DNA from: Eutypella sp. D-1 | Lineage: Eukaryota; Ascomycota; Sordariomycetes; Xylariales; Diatrypaceae | NCBI GenBank assembly: GCA_023313575.1 | Contig: JAJTTP010000002.1 | Span: 1,426,001 to 1,490,000, forward strand | Direction of reading: 5' to 3' | Length of the DNA: 64,000 nucleotides | Shown: in pieces, positions 53,030-64,000 of the stretch | Numbering within the stretch: the stretch's first letter is position 1 | How the letters are laid out: every line of letters begins with the position of its first letter | Position numbers and translations under genes: made by a program | The notes under the pieces: model-generated | The model's input: the letters and a program-made list of their open reading frames with translations, nothing else | Database searches by the model: none | What the model was told of the DNA's origin: nothing

Positions 53030-56000
53030 ATGCGTAATTACCGCCCGCCTCTCGGCATAGGGAGGCTGGTCGCCGGGACACTTCTCATCTCCATCTCCGT
53101 GATTGCTGCCATCATCTATTCTGGTAACTCTGGGGCATCTGCTCATGAAAAGCGCAGCTCGTCCACCGCTGAGCTCAGCAATACCCTGGTGTCTAAACCA
53201 TTCCTGGGCGGACATGTGGACTTGGATTCACCGAGTGATGATGACAAACGTGATTCCAGCTCAGACGGCCTACCTGATGTTATACCCCCGACCTTATCCA
53301 AGAGCGTCCCGGGTCTAGCAACCTCGCTTGTGAATAACCTCACTAGGAGCCTAACTGCTGTTACCACTGCCATCATCCCGGAGTCTGTTTCGTCAAATGG
53401 CGTCCCCCTTCTGACACAGTTCGAACCCAAAAATTCCCTGGAATCGTCACCACTGCCTACAGCTGACCAGCTAAGCGGTTGGGTGGACCAACTGGGCAAT
53501 GTGCTGAGCGCCGTCGACCCAGGGCGAGTCAAGGGCGTCATAGCAGCGGTCACATCACAGCCAGCAACCGTGGTGGATCAGGTTCAATCCACGGCGGAGG
53601 ATCTCACACCATTGGCAAACGCTGTGGACTCCAGCGTTGTAGCACCGCTCAATGCGCTAAACAACGCCAAAAGGCTACTCAAGGGGATTAATTCGAGCAT
53701 CAATCACATCGTACAAGCCAAGGCGGCCAACGTTGGTGGTGCGCCCTCAACTGACTTGGTAGGCAACCTCAAGAACGTGTTACAAGGCGGCCTTAAAGAC
53801 ATTGCTGCTGCCAGTGACGGACCTGACGACGTCGTGTGTTCTCTTATCGAGGAAAACCTCTGCGGCGTTGTCATCGCGATGGACAATATTGTGCACTCCG
53901 CTGCCGGTATTTGCAGCTCCATAGCAGCAGCCGTATCAGCCACGGAACTGTCGCAATCCCTTGGTCCCAACGACCCAATCACGAACCCCGCCGCGTCGCC
54001 TACTCCCGATGGAGCTGGTGGCCTCCTACCAACTGACTTACCATCACTCCCGGCTCCGCCGGACTCACTGCCATTTCCCCTACCTACCAACACTGGCGCA
54101 GACGGTGCTTCTGTCACCCCGTTCGGCGTCGGACCTCCAGGTGGTGGAGTGGGACCCGAACCCGCTCTCACTAACCCTGTACCAACCGGTGATCCTGGAG
54201 CTGTGCCTGGCTTCCCATCCGCCCCGGCAACACCATTTTCGGCGACTGGAGTACCTGCGGGAATCACTGGGATTGGAGGTGAGCATAGCCAGATCTGCTC
54301 CGTTGAAAGATGAAAATTCTAACATTAGTTGTTCCAGATGATGGTACTGGGACCGTGACAGAGTATCATACCATTACCGAACCTTGTGCTGTGTATGACC
54401 TTACTACTTTATCCTAGTTCTAAGATTCTAATATGGCTGACCTGTTATAGAGCTACTGTGACCTACACGACAACTGTCTTTGCTCCTCAGCCAGCCCATG
54501 GCGGCGGTGACCCGGGCCCTTGCCCAGACTCTGGCTTTCCTTGCCTTGAGTGCCCCAACGGATGGTTCTGTCCACCCATTTCGACCCCAGCGCAGCCTGC
54601 TCCATGTGGGTACGGTTGGCCTTGTGCTGCTTGTACCAGTGGGTGGTTCTGTATCTCCCAGCCCGTCCCGCAGCTTCCAAGTCCAGGATGCAAGTCATGC
54701 GACGAAACAACCACGACCACAACGGTATCAAGCACCACGACAGAGACGACGATGGCACCAGAACCAACTTCTGCCACCGAGCTTCCGCCGCCGCCGCCAC
54801 TGCCCCCAGTGCCGAAGCCCACCATTCCATCCGAAGCGTCAGGCTGGCATTACTGCGGGTGTTGGTCGGACTCGCTACACCAGAGGGTACTAAATGACGT
54901 ATTAACGGACAATATTGCGCCACTAACGAATAAAGCGTGCGTACGGCACTGCCTAACGCGAGGGTACCTAATGGCAGGTCTCGAACATGGCAATCAGTGC
55001 TTCTGCGGCAACTTCCTGAACGGCACGCAGCGACTCGGAGATGAGTTGTGCCAGACACCGTGTGAGAGTTACGGTATCGATATCGCCGGTACGGTGAACG
55101 GTGAAGAGGCCTGTGGCGGAGACTGGGCACTCGCATGCTACTCGCCAGACGGCGAGGCCCGCGGATGGGGCAACATTCCCGAGGACGGCCTCCTGCCGCC
55201 GACGCTCTCGCCCCCGGACGTTGGCTCCATGGCTACCGGAGGCGTCGGGGTCTCGATCATCACCACGCCCGTAAGTGTGTGGCCCCCACCCGACATCGAT
55301 TTCACCAGCCTCATCACGCCGACCGCGCAGCCCTTCGGCGAGCCACCTCGCGGCGTCACGCTGGTGACCACCATCACCACGAGCATATCCTCACCGTTCA
55401 GCGGCGGCGGTGCTGGCGCAACGCCCCTCCCACCACCACCGCCAACCTGCGTGCCGGGATCCACCGACCCCGAGTGCGTTAATCCCTTGGCTATACCCCC
55501 TATTTCGGGTGGGCCCCCACCACCACCATCGCCGCCGCCGCCACCTCCGCCACCGGCCCCAACTTCAACGGAGCCAGTACTTCCTCCGCCCCCTCCGCCA
55601 TTACCACCACCTCCTCCAGCTTCAATCGAGCCGCTGCCAAGCACATCTTCGTCATACGGTGGCGGCGCTTCCGGCCTAGGTCCGCATGGTGGTGGCCCGA
55701 GCAGCGGCAATCCTTGCACACTCGGTTCCACGGACCCGACCTGTCTACCTCTACCGCCGCCCCTGGAACCACCACCGTCACCTCCGTTACCGGTGGAGCC
55801 GCCGCCTAGTATCTCTTCGCCAATTGGAGGCAGTGGACCCGGCGGGGGATGTACCCCAGGCTCGACGGATCCGACCTGTCTCCCGCCTCCACCCCCGCAT
55901 CCGTCACTCCCGCCAACACTTCCGCCACCACTCCCGTCATCATTGCCCCCGACACTTCCTGGGCCTCTAGAGCCGCAGCCAACGCTCCCATTGCCGTTAG

Positions 56001-57268
56001 GACCATCTCCTAGCACCTCTTCACTATTAGGAGCGAGCCCTGCTGAGCCTCCCCCGATTGGCGGCGGCAATCCATGTATTCCAGGTTCAATAGACCCGAC
56101 TTGCCTTCCACCGCCGCCACCGCCTCTGCCATTGGAGCCGCCAACCTCTCCTCCGGCTCTACCAACACCACCAGCGACGCTCCCAATACCCCTTGAACCA
56201 TCAGCCTCCCCACCAGCTCTACCACCACCACCGACACTCTCGATACCTTTTGAACCACCACCCAGCACATCTTCACTACTCGAGGGCGGCGGGGCCGGCT
56301 CTGTCCCACACAACGGTGGCCCGAGCAACGGCAGCCCGTGTACTCTGGGTTCAACTGACCCAACTTGTTTCCCACTGCCACCACCACCACCGCCGCCACC
56401 TCCATCTCTATCACCCCCATCGGCCCCATTGCCCCCTTTGCCTCCACAGCCTGTTATCCCACCCACTTCAGGCGTAATACCGTCAAATGCACCGACGTCA
56501 GGGCTCCCGGTCCCGATCCCGAGCATACCAGCCTTAGAAACCCCGTTACCACCGCCGCTTGCTATTCCACCCACTCCAGGCGCATCTACATTGACGTCAG
56601 GGCTCCCGATTCCAGAAGCACCAAGCCCAGAAGTCCCGTCGCCACCACCGTCTATCATTGTACCCACTCCAAGCGCATCGCTTCCAAGTGCACAGACGCC
56701 AGGTCTCCCGGTGCCGGGAATACCAAGCCCAGAAGCCCCGTCGCCATTACCGCCACTACCGCTACCCCCTCCAACACTATCCATCTTCGGCGGTGGCGGT
56801 GCCGGGCCGCATCCTCAGGGACCTGGGCCGTCCACGTATGCCTTCCCGCCCGGCATCGTGCCGTATGGTGGGCCACCTCAGCGGTCACCGACGGAGCTGT
56901 GGGCCAGGTTGGCTGATGTTCATGAAGATGGAGGTGAGGGTGAGGATGATAACGGGGATGACAACGAGGGTGATAGAGATGGGGACAGAGATGGAGACAG
57001 AGATGGCGATCAGGACGGCGATAGCGACAGCGATGGCGGAGGTGATGGTGATGGGGGAGATGAGGGCAACGCCAGCAGTGATGATGATCATGAGACGGAA
57101 CCACAACCCTCGAGTGACGACGAGTCTCTCGAATTCGTAGGGGAGAAAAGATCGCTAACGGTCACGATCGCTACCGTATACACAACGGTGACGACAGCGC
57201 GGAAGCCAGAGCAATCGCCATCTTCAAAGCAAAGAGATTATCACAAGGTCACAGCTATAGACTGGTGA
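53030..57268 (+). CDS. Giant proline-rich surface protein with WSC-like domain and Cys repeats, three exons
   Basis: Predicted secreted or type II membrane protein of 1373 residues, probably of the cell wall. Exons are 53030-54278, 54338-54392 and 54451-57268; introns of 59 and 58 bases each have a CTAAC/CTGAC branch and restore frame. Residues 8-32 are a signal or anchor helix (VAGTLLISISVIAAIIYSG). Residues 40-400 are Ser/Leu/Val-rich with no known fold. Two copies of a PC-X2-C-X2-GWFC motif follow (near residues 465-500). A WSC-like cysteine domain spans about 566-667 (HYCGCWSDS, NQCFCGNF, GDWALACY). From about 760 to 1090, five spaced repeats of the form C-X-(L/P)-GS-(T/I)-DP-X-C alternate with long poly-proline. 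An Asp/Gly-rich acidic stretch (about 1263-1315) and a Thr/Val-rich end close it. WSC domains are carbohydrate-binding modules in fungal stress sensors and wall enzymes. Confidence 0.8.
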
Positions 57269-59109
57269 GGCGAGTAGGTGTCTATCCTTTCTATCTTTTA
57301 CGATGTTATCGAGGAGTGTCAGTCCCTCCATATTTCTGGGGGGCTAAGGAGAAAAAGGGGTTATAGGACAAGGAATTATATATCGTGGGAAGAAGGAAAA
57401 CAAGAGAACGGGAAACGCAAATAGGGATATGGTTTCACGTCTTTTTGGAACTTTGAAATAATTCACTCTGTATGTAATAGGTAAATGGCTACCTGTCTAC
57501 TTGAGTATCTAACTAGCTATCACTTTCTCCTTTTCATTTTCGTTCTCGTTTCTCTTTCATCATTCTCTTTCTTTTCCTTTTCCAGTTTTATATCCGTCGC
57601 TAAGCCAGAGGAAGGTTCTTCTATGCACTTTTTACAGCAGCCGAAACCGCGCCGGATGGGAGTGGACCGGGCGGATCAGGAGGCAATAATTACAGAAAAA
57701 GTACAGATAGAGATTGTTTGCTCTATTATTCAAGGCATACAATTGAGTGTTATTGTGAGCTTAGAAGCGAGTTTGCGATTTGCGATTCATCTATCACCGC
57801 CTAGGCGAACCGAAAAGTTTGTCTAGGTATGCCTTCCCCCCGGGGAGCTACAGCAGGTGCCGTAATGAGTCATAGTACTATTTGTTACACGAGAGCACGT
57901 CAAGGCCTCTCTCTCTTAGACAGCATAGCGGCGAACCGACTATCTCCCGCTTCTTCTGATCCCGGACGTCCGTCCTTCTTCCCGGCATTTGCTCCGCGTG
58001 GACCTAAATGGTGGGTTTATCTTAAGTGGACACGCAGTTTCTCAACTTGGGATCAGGATAAAGAGCGACCAATAGCCGAGTTACCAAGTGTGGGTTATAA
58101 CAGGTCTACGCGCAGTCATCGAAAGTTACAATGTGGCTTCTACTCCCGCCGATATTTCCGTATAAACGCATGCATCTGCCATAGCGTGTAGCTACCTAGC
58201 TACGCCCCTTTGTAGACGGGATCAATTAGATAAGCCTGTCTGCTAATGCGGATTTCCCTCCTTTGCTTACCCCTTTTCCTTTCCATGTGCCGAGTCCCCA
58301 ACTCGTCGCTGCTTACGGCTGGTGCCTGAATCCGGGATGTATGCGGCGACGCCGGCAGTCCGTAAGACGGACAGGCAGGCAGACAGATGAATAATGAATA
58401 ACTAAGCAACATATCGGGACCGGTGGTATGGGCAAGGATGGCCCGGGAATCCGGGCTTCTAGAAGCTCTCGGTTGGCGCTGGCTGTGATGTAGTTGCAGG
58501 TGATGCACGTAAGCTTTTGGGATCATATATCCCATCCAACCCCAAAAAGCGTGGAGGAGGATTTTTTGCCTACATTACCTCTCGCTCGCGTCTGACATGT
58601 TTCTGACATGCATCTTATCTCCAGATACTTAACTCAGGGAACTTGGTTAACTAACTCTAAATGGGGTATGTGAATTGCAAGACGCATATGCAAGCTTAGC
58701 ACATTACTACAGGATGAACTTGTTCAAATAGTCGCAGACGCGATGTCACCCCGCCCCTCCCTATCTTTTTTCTTTCTCGGCCAAATCAGCCACCACGCCG
58801 GAACCGAGATAAGTCGGGGTCTGTCCAAATCCATGCTTTCTGTTCCGCTTTTGGGTCTGCTTCTCCTCGCTCTATGATACCTAGCTGGGGCTCAGCCAAG
58901 GGGGAATGCATATATCTGCGTATCTGACTTACATAGTGTTTTGCTTATCTGCTTAGCCGGCCAACGTCACCCACCCCCTTTTTTTACTTTTCTACTACCA
59001 CCTACTACTAAAACCCCCCACCCAACCCCCCTGGTCATTCCCCAACGAACGCACGTAGAATTTTTCTTCTTACCTGCGTCGAATACTAAACCCACGTTGC
59101 ATACAATAT

Positions 59110-59141
59110 CCACACACACACACGCACACACACACACACAC
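59110..59141. repeat. CA dinucleotide microsatellite
   Basis: About 16 CA units with one G interruption. Confidence 0.9.
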
Positions 59142-59243
59142 GTACAGCACGCACATATAGTCATACTCTTACCGCCCACCATTACAATCCCAAAAGCGGC
59201 TGCTTACGAATCCGAGAAAGGAAAAGAAGGAGAACAAGTGGAG

Positions 59244-59270
59244 AGAAGAAGAAGAAGAAGAAGAAGAAGA
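59244..59270. repeat. GAA trinucleotide microsatellite
   Basis: About nine uninterrupted AGA/GAA units in a purine-rich stretch that starts near 59215. Confidence 0.9.
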
Positions 59271-61708
59271 GTGGCAGGAGAGAGAAACCCACAATTTCCC
59301 CCTCCACCCCTGCCCCCCCTTTCGTCAAACTGGCAGAACCGAGTGAGATATTGATTTAATTTGACTGGGACCGTTTGTCTTTGTTTCCCCATCCTCCCTT
59401 CTCCTTTCACTTGGCCCGCCGGCGTCGCCGAATCCTGATATACATCCCCACGAATGTGACGTGACGTGACATGACGCCCGCGCCCCCGAACTCATATGCG
59501 ATCGAAGCGAGCTTGAAATGTGAGCGTGCGGATTACCTACACGTATATACCTGCAGGTCCTTGCTCCATCAAAGCCAGTTAGGTAGGTAAACACTAGTCC
59601 TACTTAGGGCATCTATCAATCTTTCTCACCCTCGTCTGGTCACTGTTTGTTCGTTGGACTCTGTAGGTGAGATGGGTGAGGAGGCTTGCGGTGGTGATAT
59701 CTAACATGCAGACCTAGATAGGTACATATGGAAATAACATCTTAGGTAAGTAGGTATGTAGGGAGCACGCATGTCGTAGAATATGACGCAGAAGGGCTGA
59801 AGTTTAAGAAAAAGGGGGAAAGGTAGACGGACTCCTCAACAATACTAGATTTCCCAATCCCCAATGCAGCAGATCCACATCCATCTGATCACGAAAACTG
59901 GCGAATCCCCTGGGACTGATCCGCCAGCGTCGCCATGTGGACGGGCGTGGGCTTGGAAGGCGTAAGTAATCGAACACCACCTGTCCGACCCCTTCCTTAC
60001 ATTCCATGCCCGTCTACATATGCTTGGGCTCCGGATTCATTTAGGACCATGAGCATTGCTACGATAATACATACACAAGCACTTATCATAATACATACAT
60101 CATATACCCATATTGCATGCCTAACGGGATAAAAACCGAAAATGAAAATGAACACACAAAGGTATCCAATTAAACGTCGAGGTACATGCGGTAAAGTACG
60201 TAGGCCGGTCTCCAGCGGGCCGATGGCGGCATAGGCACGTGGCATGGCATGGCATGGCAAGGCAGGGGGGGCAAAGCAAGGAAGCACGTGGGATCCAGAT
60301 ATAGAAGCAGGCAGCAGAAAGGGGTAGTGGGATGAGACGAAACGAACCGAACCCGAACAAACCCGGCTGGCCTAGCTAGGTAATGGGGGAAACCAACCCA
60401 TTTCACACAATCCTACGTAGATAGAGGGATCGATAGATAGGGAAACAGATAGATGAATACACAGATAAGCGAGCCCCCGGATCCCGTACCGTAGCATCGG
60501 AATAGTGGTCTAGGAGGGGGGAGGGAGGGCAGTTTCCCGGTCCTAGGGCACGACCTCCCCAGTGTCTCCACCTGCTGTCCAAATAATCGGGCGACCGATC
60601 CAGGGGGGGCCTTTGTTTTTTTCTTTTCGTGATTAGTTCGCTAGCCGCGGATAATACCGTCCGTCGTGCGCGGAACGTGGTAGGGACAGCTAGGCCCGGG
60701 CCCGGGCCTATCATGAAGAGGGAGGAAGATGACTACTGACTGCCTCTGCTACCACCCTGGCCGTCTCGTCACTCGTTTCGTCGTTACTGACTGGCGGGGT
60801 TTTCCGGGACGAAGTAGCAAGCAACCTAGATGGCCCTTCCCTCTAGCCTATTCTTTAGATGGGGGATAAGTAGGATAGAAGATTTTTACATTCGTAGTAG
60901 ATAAAACAAATTTCATCACATGAGAGGAGATATGCGGAGACAGCAGCTTTTTTAGGTGAATATACCAACTTTCATCGACGACTCTCGTCTAGCTATGGAG
61001 TAAAGTAAGGTAATGGTACACGTACACAAGACTGGCCACCGCCCCCTTAAACCGGACCCAAAAAAATGATCCCTTATAAACGCCCCAGACGCCGAACCCA
61101 ATGTCTTGCCGGAAGAAAAAACGAAAGGAATTTTGGAAGCCAAGACAGTATATAAAAAAGCAAAACATGAGATATTCCGCACAAAAAGAAAAAAAAAAAA
61201 CTAGAAAAATAAAAAACTCCGATGACCTTCATGTCGGTCAGATGCCGTAAAACCCCCAGCCCGCCGTCCCATCTCGTAGAGTTCGAAGCAGAGATCGTCG
61301 CTCGTTCAGCACCGTTCCCTGAACTGTGGAATAAAAAAAGGAAGATACATGAATCATGCTGTGCTGTGGCCTGTGAGGTTGGGGGTGTATTTGTTATGGG
61401 TGGATCAAATCACGACTGATGTGAGGTGTGTGAAATCATAATATAGAAACCGGAAGCATATGCTTCGAGACGCCAAGCCATGCCGGATAGACCGAGAAAG
61501 ACCGAAGAAGAATGAAATCTGGTGGTATATGGTGACGCCGGGTACTCAAGAAATGATGCCAGAACCAAAAAGGTTCGCGTTGCTTTCGGGGCTCGACCGC
61601 GTGAGAGCGTGGTATAGAGCGAACTTTATATATTTAAGCTGAGGATGTTAGGGTTTGGAGCAGACTGGAATCACCGAGAGGTGCTATGGCCCTGAAGGGA
61701 CAGTTGAC

Positions 61709-63728
61709 TTAACCATCAACTTTGACCCTCTTCGGCTCGAGATGTTCAGGCCCGTCTGATGTGGGGCCGGAATTGCTGATCTCTGGGCTCTTGCGCTTGT
61801 TTGTTCCCGGGGGATTATCGTCCCTCAGGAATGATGGTCCCGACCCGACCACAGGAGTTGCGAAGTTGAGCGGGCTGGGCAGAGTGTTGTTGTCATTTCC
61901 TCGGTAGTTCCACTCAGGGTAAAAAGAACTGGGGCTAGGCAGGAACTCATTGTTCAAGAAACGTGACGGCAGAGCAGATGCAGGTGTGTCGACGTTCATG
62001 CTGTTGTTGTTCTGAGAATGAGGTGGTGGCCGGGCGAATGGATTAGGGGGTCCCGTGGCACCAGCCGAAAGCAGAGCCGATGCAGATGGCGAAGGTGGAG
62101 GCAGAACAACTACGGCGCTATGGGGTTCTGCCCCGTTGCGCTGCGCGGTATCCGCCGTTGTGCGAGGCGAGGCATTTGACCCGGCCGTGTTGCTGCCGGC
62201 GTCCGATTGCTCGTCCGGAATTTGCACCTTCAAGCGGGGCCTCGCACCGCCCCCGGATTTCAGACTGTTTGAACGAGAAGGTGGGCTGAAGGTCGTCTCT
62301 GGCCTGGATGACGTTGAGGCGTGGGGGATGTGCGCTTTCGTTACGGCTGAGCTGTTGGCGCGCTGCGGAGGAGGTGGTGGGGAAGAGTGGCCATTAGTCC
62401 GCGCAACTGCACCAACATCCACGGACTGCGCGCGACTGGTCGCGTCGTCCTTGGACTGAGATTCCTTGTTGTCAAACGAGGCAAGGTGTTGTGACAAGAT
62501 TGACCGGTTCTCATCGATGGGGGTGAAGATACTGTGTTGTTTACGCTGCGGCATTTTCTTAATGGCAGACGTTGTATCCAGCAGTGGTTGTTGAGCTACC
62601 TTTTCCTGAGATGCATCACGCCTTACTGGTGCCGGCGGCGGCTGAGGTTCGTGCTGAGGCTCAGGCTGTGGCTGCTGCCGCTGTTGGGGTTGGGGTTGTG
62701 GCGGCGGTTCGATATGCTGATGCGGGGGTTGCGGAGGCGACATGTGCGTATGAACCTGCGGTGGGAGTTGCTGTTGAGGAGGCTGCGGCGATGGATGCGG
62801 GCGAGCTGGTTGGCTTTGGGGGTAACTCGGCGGAACGGAGGACCGGCGGTGCTCATCCATGTAGGGGGGTATCGACGGGTGAGGCTGAGCGGGTGGGTGG
62901 TACGGGTATTGAGGATGCTGCTGAGGTGGTAGGCCGTGCGACATGCCAGACGGGTTTGGGGGTGCGTATATGGCGGGCTGTGGGATATAGGCAAAGCCGT
63001 TCGCTACGGGAGGTTGCGGCTGCTGCACACCTGGCTGGGTGACACTGGGCGGACGTCGAAAGTCGGTTCTGGATGAGGGCCTGGATCCCATCTGGGGCTG
63101 TGGAGTATGGCCTCGCTGTACATAGGCTATAGGAGGCGAGGCCGAGGGAGTGTGGCCGCGGAGATGTGGTGGGAATTGAGTCTGGCCTGGATATTGAGGA
63201 GGCATCATCTGAATTTGTGGCTCGACGGAGCCCTCGAGGCGCGGGGGAGTGGCATCCATCTCCTCATCTTCGTCATCATCTGCACCCCCGTTGAAATCGA
63301 CAGGGCCCTTATGTTCATTTGGGCCGCCATGCTAAAAACGGGGAAAATCAGTCAGTCTGGGCTCGTTCTCCTACCGATTTGTTCCCTGCGCGTAGCAGGG
63401 CAGGGAGAGAGACATGTGATATTGGAACGTACATAGTGATATTTTGTCATCAGGTCGCGCATATCGCTCGAAGAGTACTCGTACAGCTTCTTATTCTGAC
63501 CAAAGATGAAAACTGCAACATCGACGGAACAGAGCACGGAAAGCTCGTGCGCCTTCTTGAACAGACCACCTTTTCGCTTGAGGAACGTGCTATTAACGTT
63601 GGCGCATGTGTTAGTAGAGCAGGAAGATGGGAAAAGCCGTGTGGGACTGGGGTGGCGGGCTGAGTTGCTTACACAGAGCGATTCCTGTCATCCTTAATGG
63701 CTTTTATCTCGATCTTTCTACGTCCCAT
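61709..63728 (-). CDS. RLM1: MEF2-type MADS-box transcription factor (Rlm1 class), three exons
   Basis: Transcription factor of 611 residues. In yeast and moulds Rlm1 is activated by the cell-wall-integrity MAP kinase (Slt2/Mpk1) and induces wall-synthesis genes. Exons are 63673-63728, 63433-63589 and 61709-63331; introns are 83 and 101 bases and restore frame. Residues 1-58 are a canonical MADS box ([19 protein letters not shown] across the first splice, then [20 protein letters not shown] and [18 protein letters not shown]). The MEF2-like extension is [15 protein letters not shown]. An acidic turn (DDDEDEEMD) comes next, then a long Gln/Pro-rich region (about 110-310) and Ser/Pro-rich segments with several SP/TP sites suited to MAP-kinase phosphorylation. 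The conserved C-terminal block [17 protein letters not shown] is near residue 525. KRKSPE and KRVKVDG near the end may be nuclear localisation signals. Confidence 0.94.
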
Positions 63729-64000
63729 CTTGGCTAATCTGAATGTTGAACTTGTAGGTTGCGCGATTGAGGGGAAACCAGCTGAAGGGAAACTTGCGTC
63801 AAAATAATCAGATCAGATCAGATCGAATCGGATCGGATCGCTAGAGAGGAAGCGGTGGGCGAAAAACAAGCGATCGTTGATATTCTGGTCGGTCGGCTCT
63901 GGAAAGCTGACCCCCGCGAACTGTGAAAATCCCCTAACTAACAACGATGTCGGTGGCAGCGAGAACACATGTATATATATTAGGGTGTGAGACTAGGCGC
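63729..64000. promoter_or_regulatory. Promoter side of the Rlm1-class gene
   Basis: The first 270 bases upstream of the minus-strand start codon. They contain a pentanucleotide GATCR array (63807-63841) and a short TATATATAT run near 63972. No other gene is visible before the window ends. Confidence 0.5.
63807..63841. repeat. GATCA/GATCG pentanucleotide array
   Basis: About seven tandem 5-base units drifting from GATCA to GATCG with one AATCG unit. It lies 80-115 bases upstream of the Rlm1-class start codon. Confidence 0.8.

Larger units (their letters stand above)
57269..61708. other. 4.4 kb gene-free region with microsatellites
   Basis: Longest non-coding interval in the window. Frames here are short and lack domain content. 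It holds CA and GAA microsatellites (listed separately), a TAGGTA cluster (59737-59762), a GGCAT array (about 60239-60260) and a GATA-like run (60420-60470). Its right end is the 3' flank of the MADS-box gene. Confidence 0.5.

Noticed and set aside
55138..56784. A 548-codon open frame on the minus strand, Gly/Ser-rich
   Set aside because: It lies exactly antisense to the poly-proline part of the WSC gene. CCN codons read as GGN on the other strand, so a long Gly-rich frame is a composition artefact.
57485..57826. A 113-codon plus-strand frame with a hydrophobic start
   Set aside because: Phe/Ser-rich because of a TTTC-type pyrimidine tract; no domain, and it lies in the 3' flank of the WSC gene.
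1..64000. tRNA or rRNA genes, and a biosynthetic gene cluster
   Set aside because: I found no A-box/B-box pair with a foldable cloverleaf and no rRNA sequence by eye. The DUF1772, GNAT and Zn2Cys6 genes are scattered without any synthase, so a metabolite cluster is not supported.

Overview
The window is nuclear chromosomal DNA of a filamentous ascomycete (Pezizomycotina; a sordariomycete is my best guess, from the gene set and the many TACCTAGGTA-type intergenic motifs; inference only). Evidence: genes are split by short introns (about 55-105 bases) with GTRNGT donors, CTNAC-like branch sites and TAG/CAG acceptors. Coding DNA is GC-rich at third positions. Protein families are typical of moulds (Zn2Cys6 factor, DUF7514, DUF1772, DUF3433, DUF3176, fungal SLATT, WSC). 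There is no operon logic. I rebuilt exon structures by hand so that every intron restores the reading frame; all joined coding lengths are multiples of three.

Layout, left to right. 0-5 kb: an F-box protein of the FBXO9/Hrt3 type (cut by the window start), an unrecognised coiled-coil protein and a Ser/Thr-rich secreted protein. 5-14 kb: mostly non-coding, with a possible 61-residue secreted peptide at 6.3 kb and a three-exon BTB/POZ protein at 9 kb. 14-18 kb: CSN12 (six exons, minus) head to head with ribosomal protein eL20 (plus, with a 5' leader intron and a 527-base first coding intron). 18.7-21.7 kb: a large single-exon Zn2Cys6 transcription factor. 23 kb: a GNAT acetyltransferase. 25-27.6 kb: a DUF7514 protein with a long Arg/Asp/Glu tail. 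29.5-32 kb: a DUF1772 membrane protein and a fungal SLATT-domain protein. 34-43 kb: two divergently transcribed polytopic membrane proteins of unknown function (DUF3433 and DUF3176), separated by repeat-poor AT-richer DNA. 44.7-45.6 kb: a low-complexity protein. 47-52 kb: housekeeping genes (APC11, thiosulfate/3-mercaptopyruvate sulfurtransferase, ribosomal protein uS5). 53-57 kb: a 1373-residue secreted or membrane-anchored proline-rich protein with a WSC-like domain and internal cysteine repeats. 61.7-63.7 kb: a MEF2-type MADS-box factor of the Rlm1 class.

Functional themes are scattered, as is usual in fungi: ubiquitin/cullin pathways (F-box, CSN12, APC11), translation (eL20, uS5), cell wall and surface (WSC protein, Rlm1, secreted Ser/Thr protein) and transcription (Zn2Cys6, Rlm1). 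I see no biosynthetic gene cluster, no intact transposon, no tRNA or rRNA gene and no CRISPR. The least explained items are the SLATT protein, the repeat-bearing WSC protein, a 252-base element with exact 18-base inverted ends at 43 kb, and an unusual density of long poly-C/poly-G runs confined to non-coding DNA.
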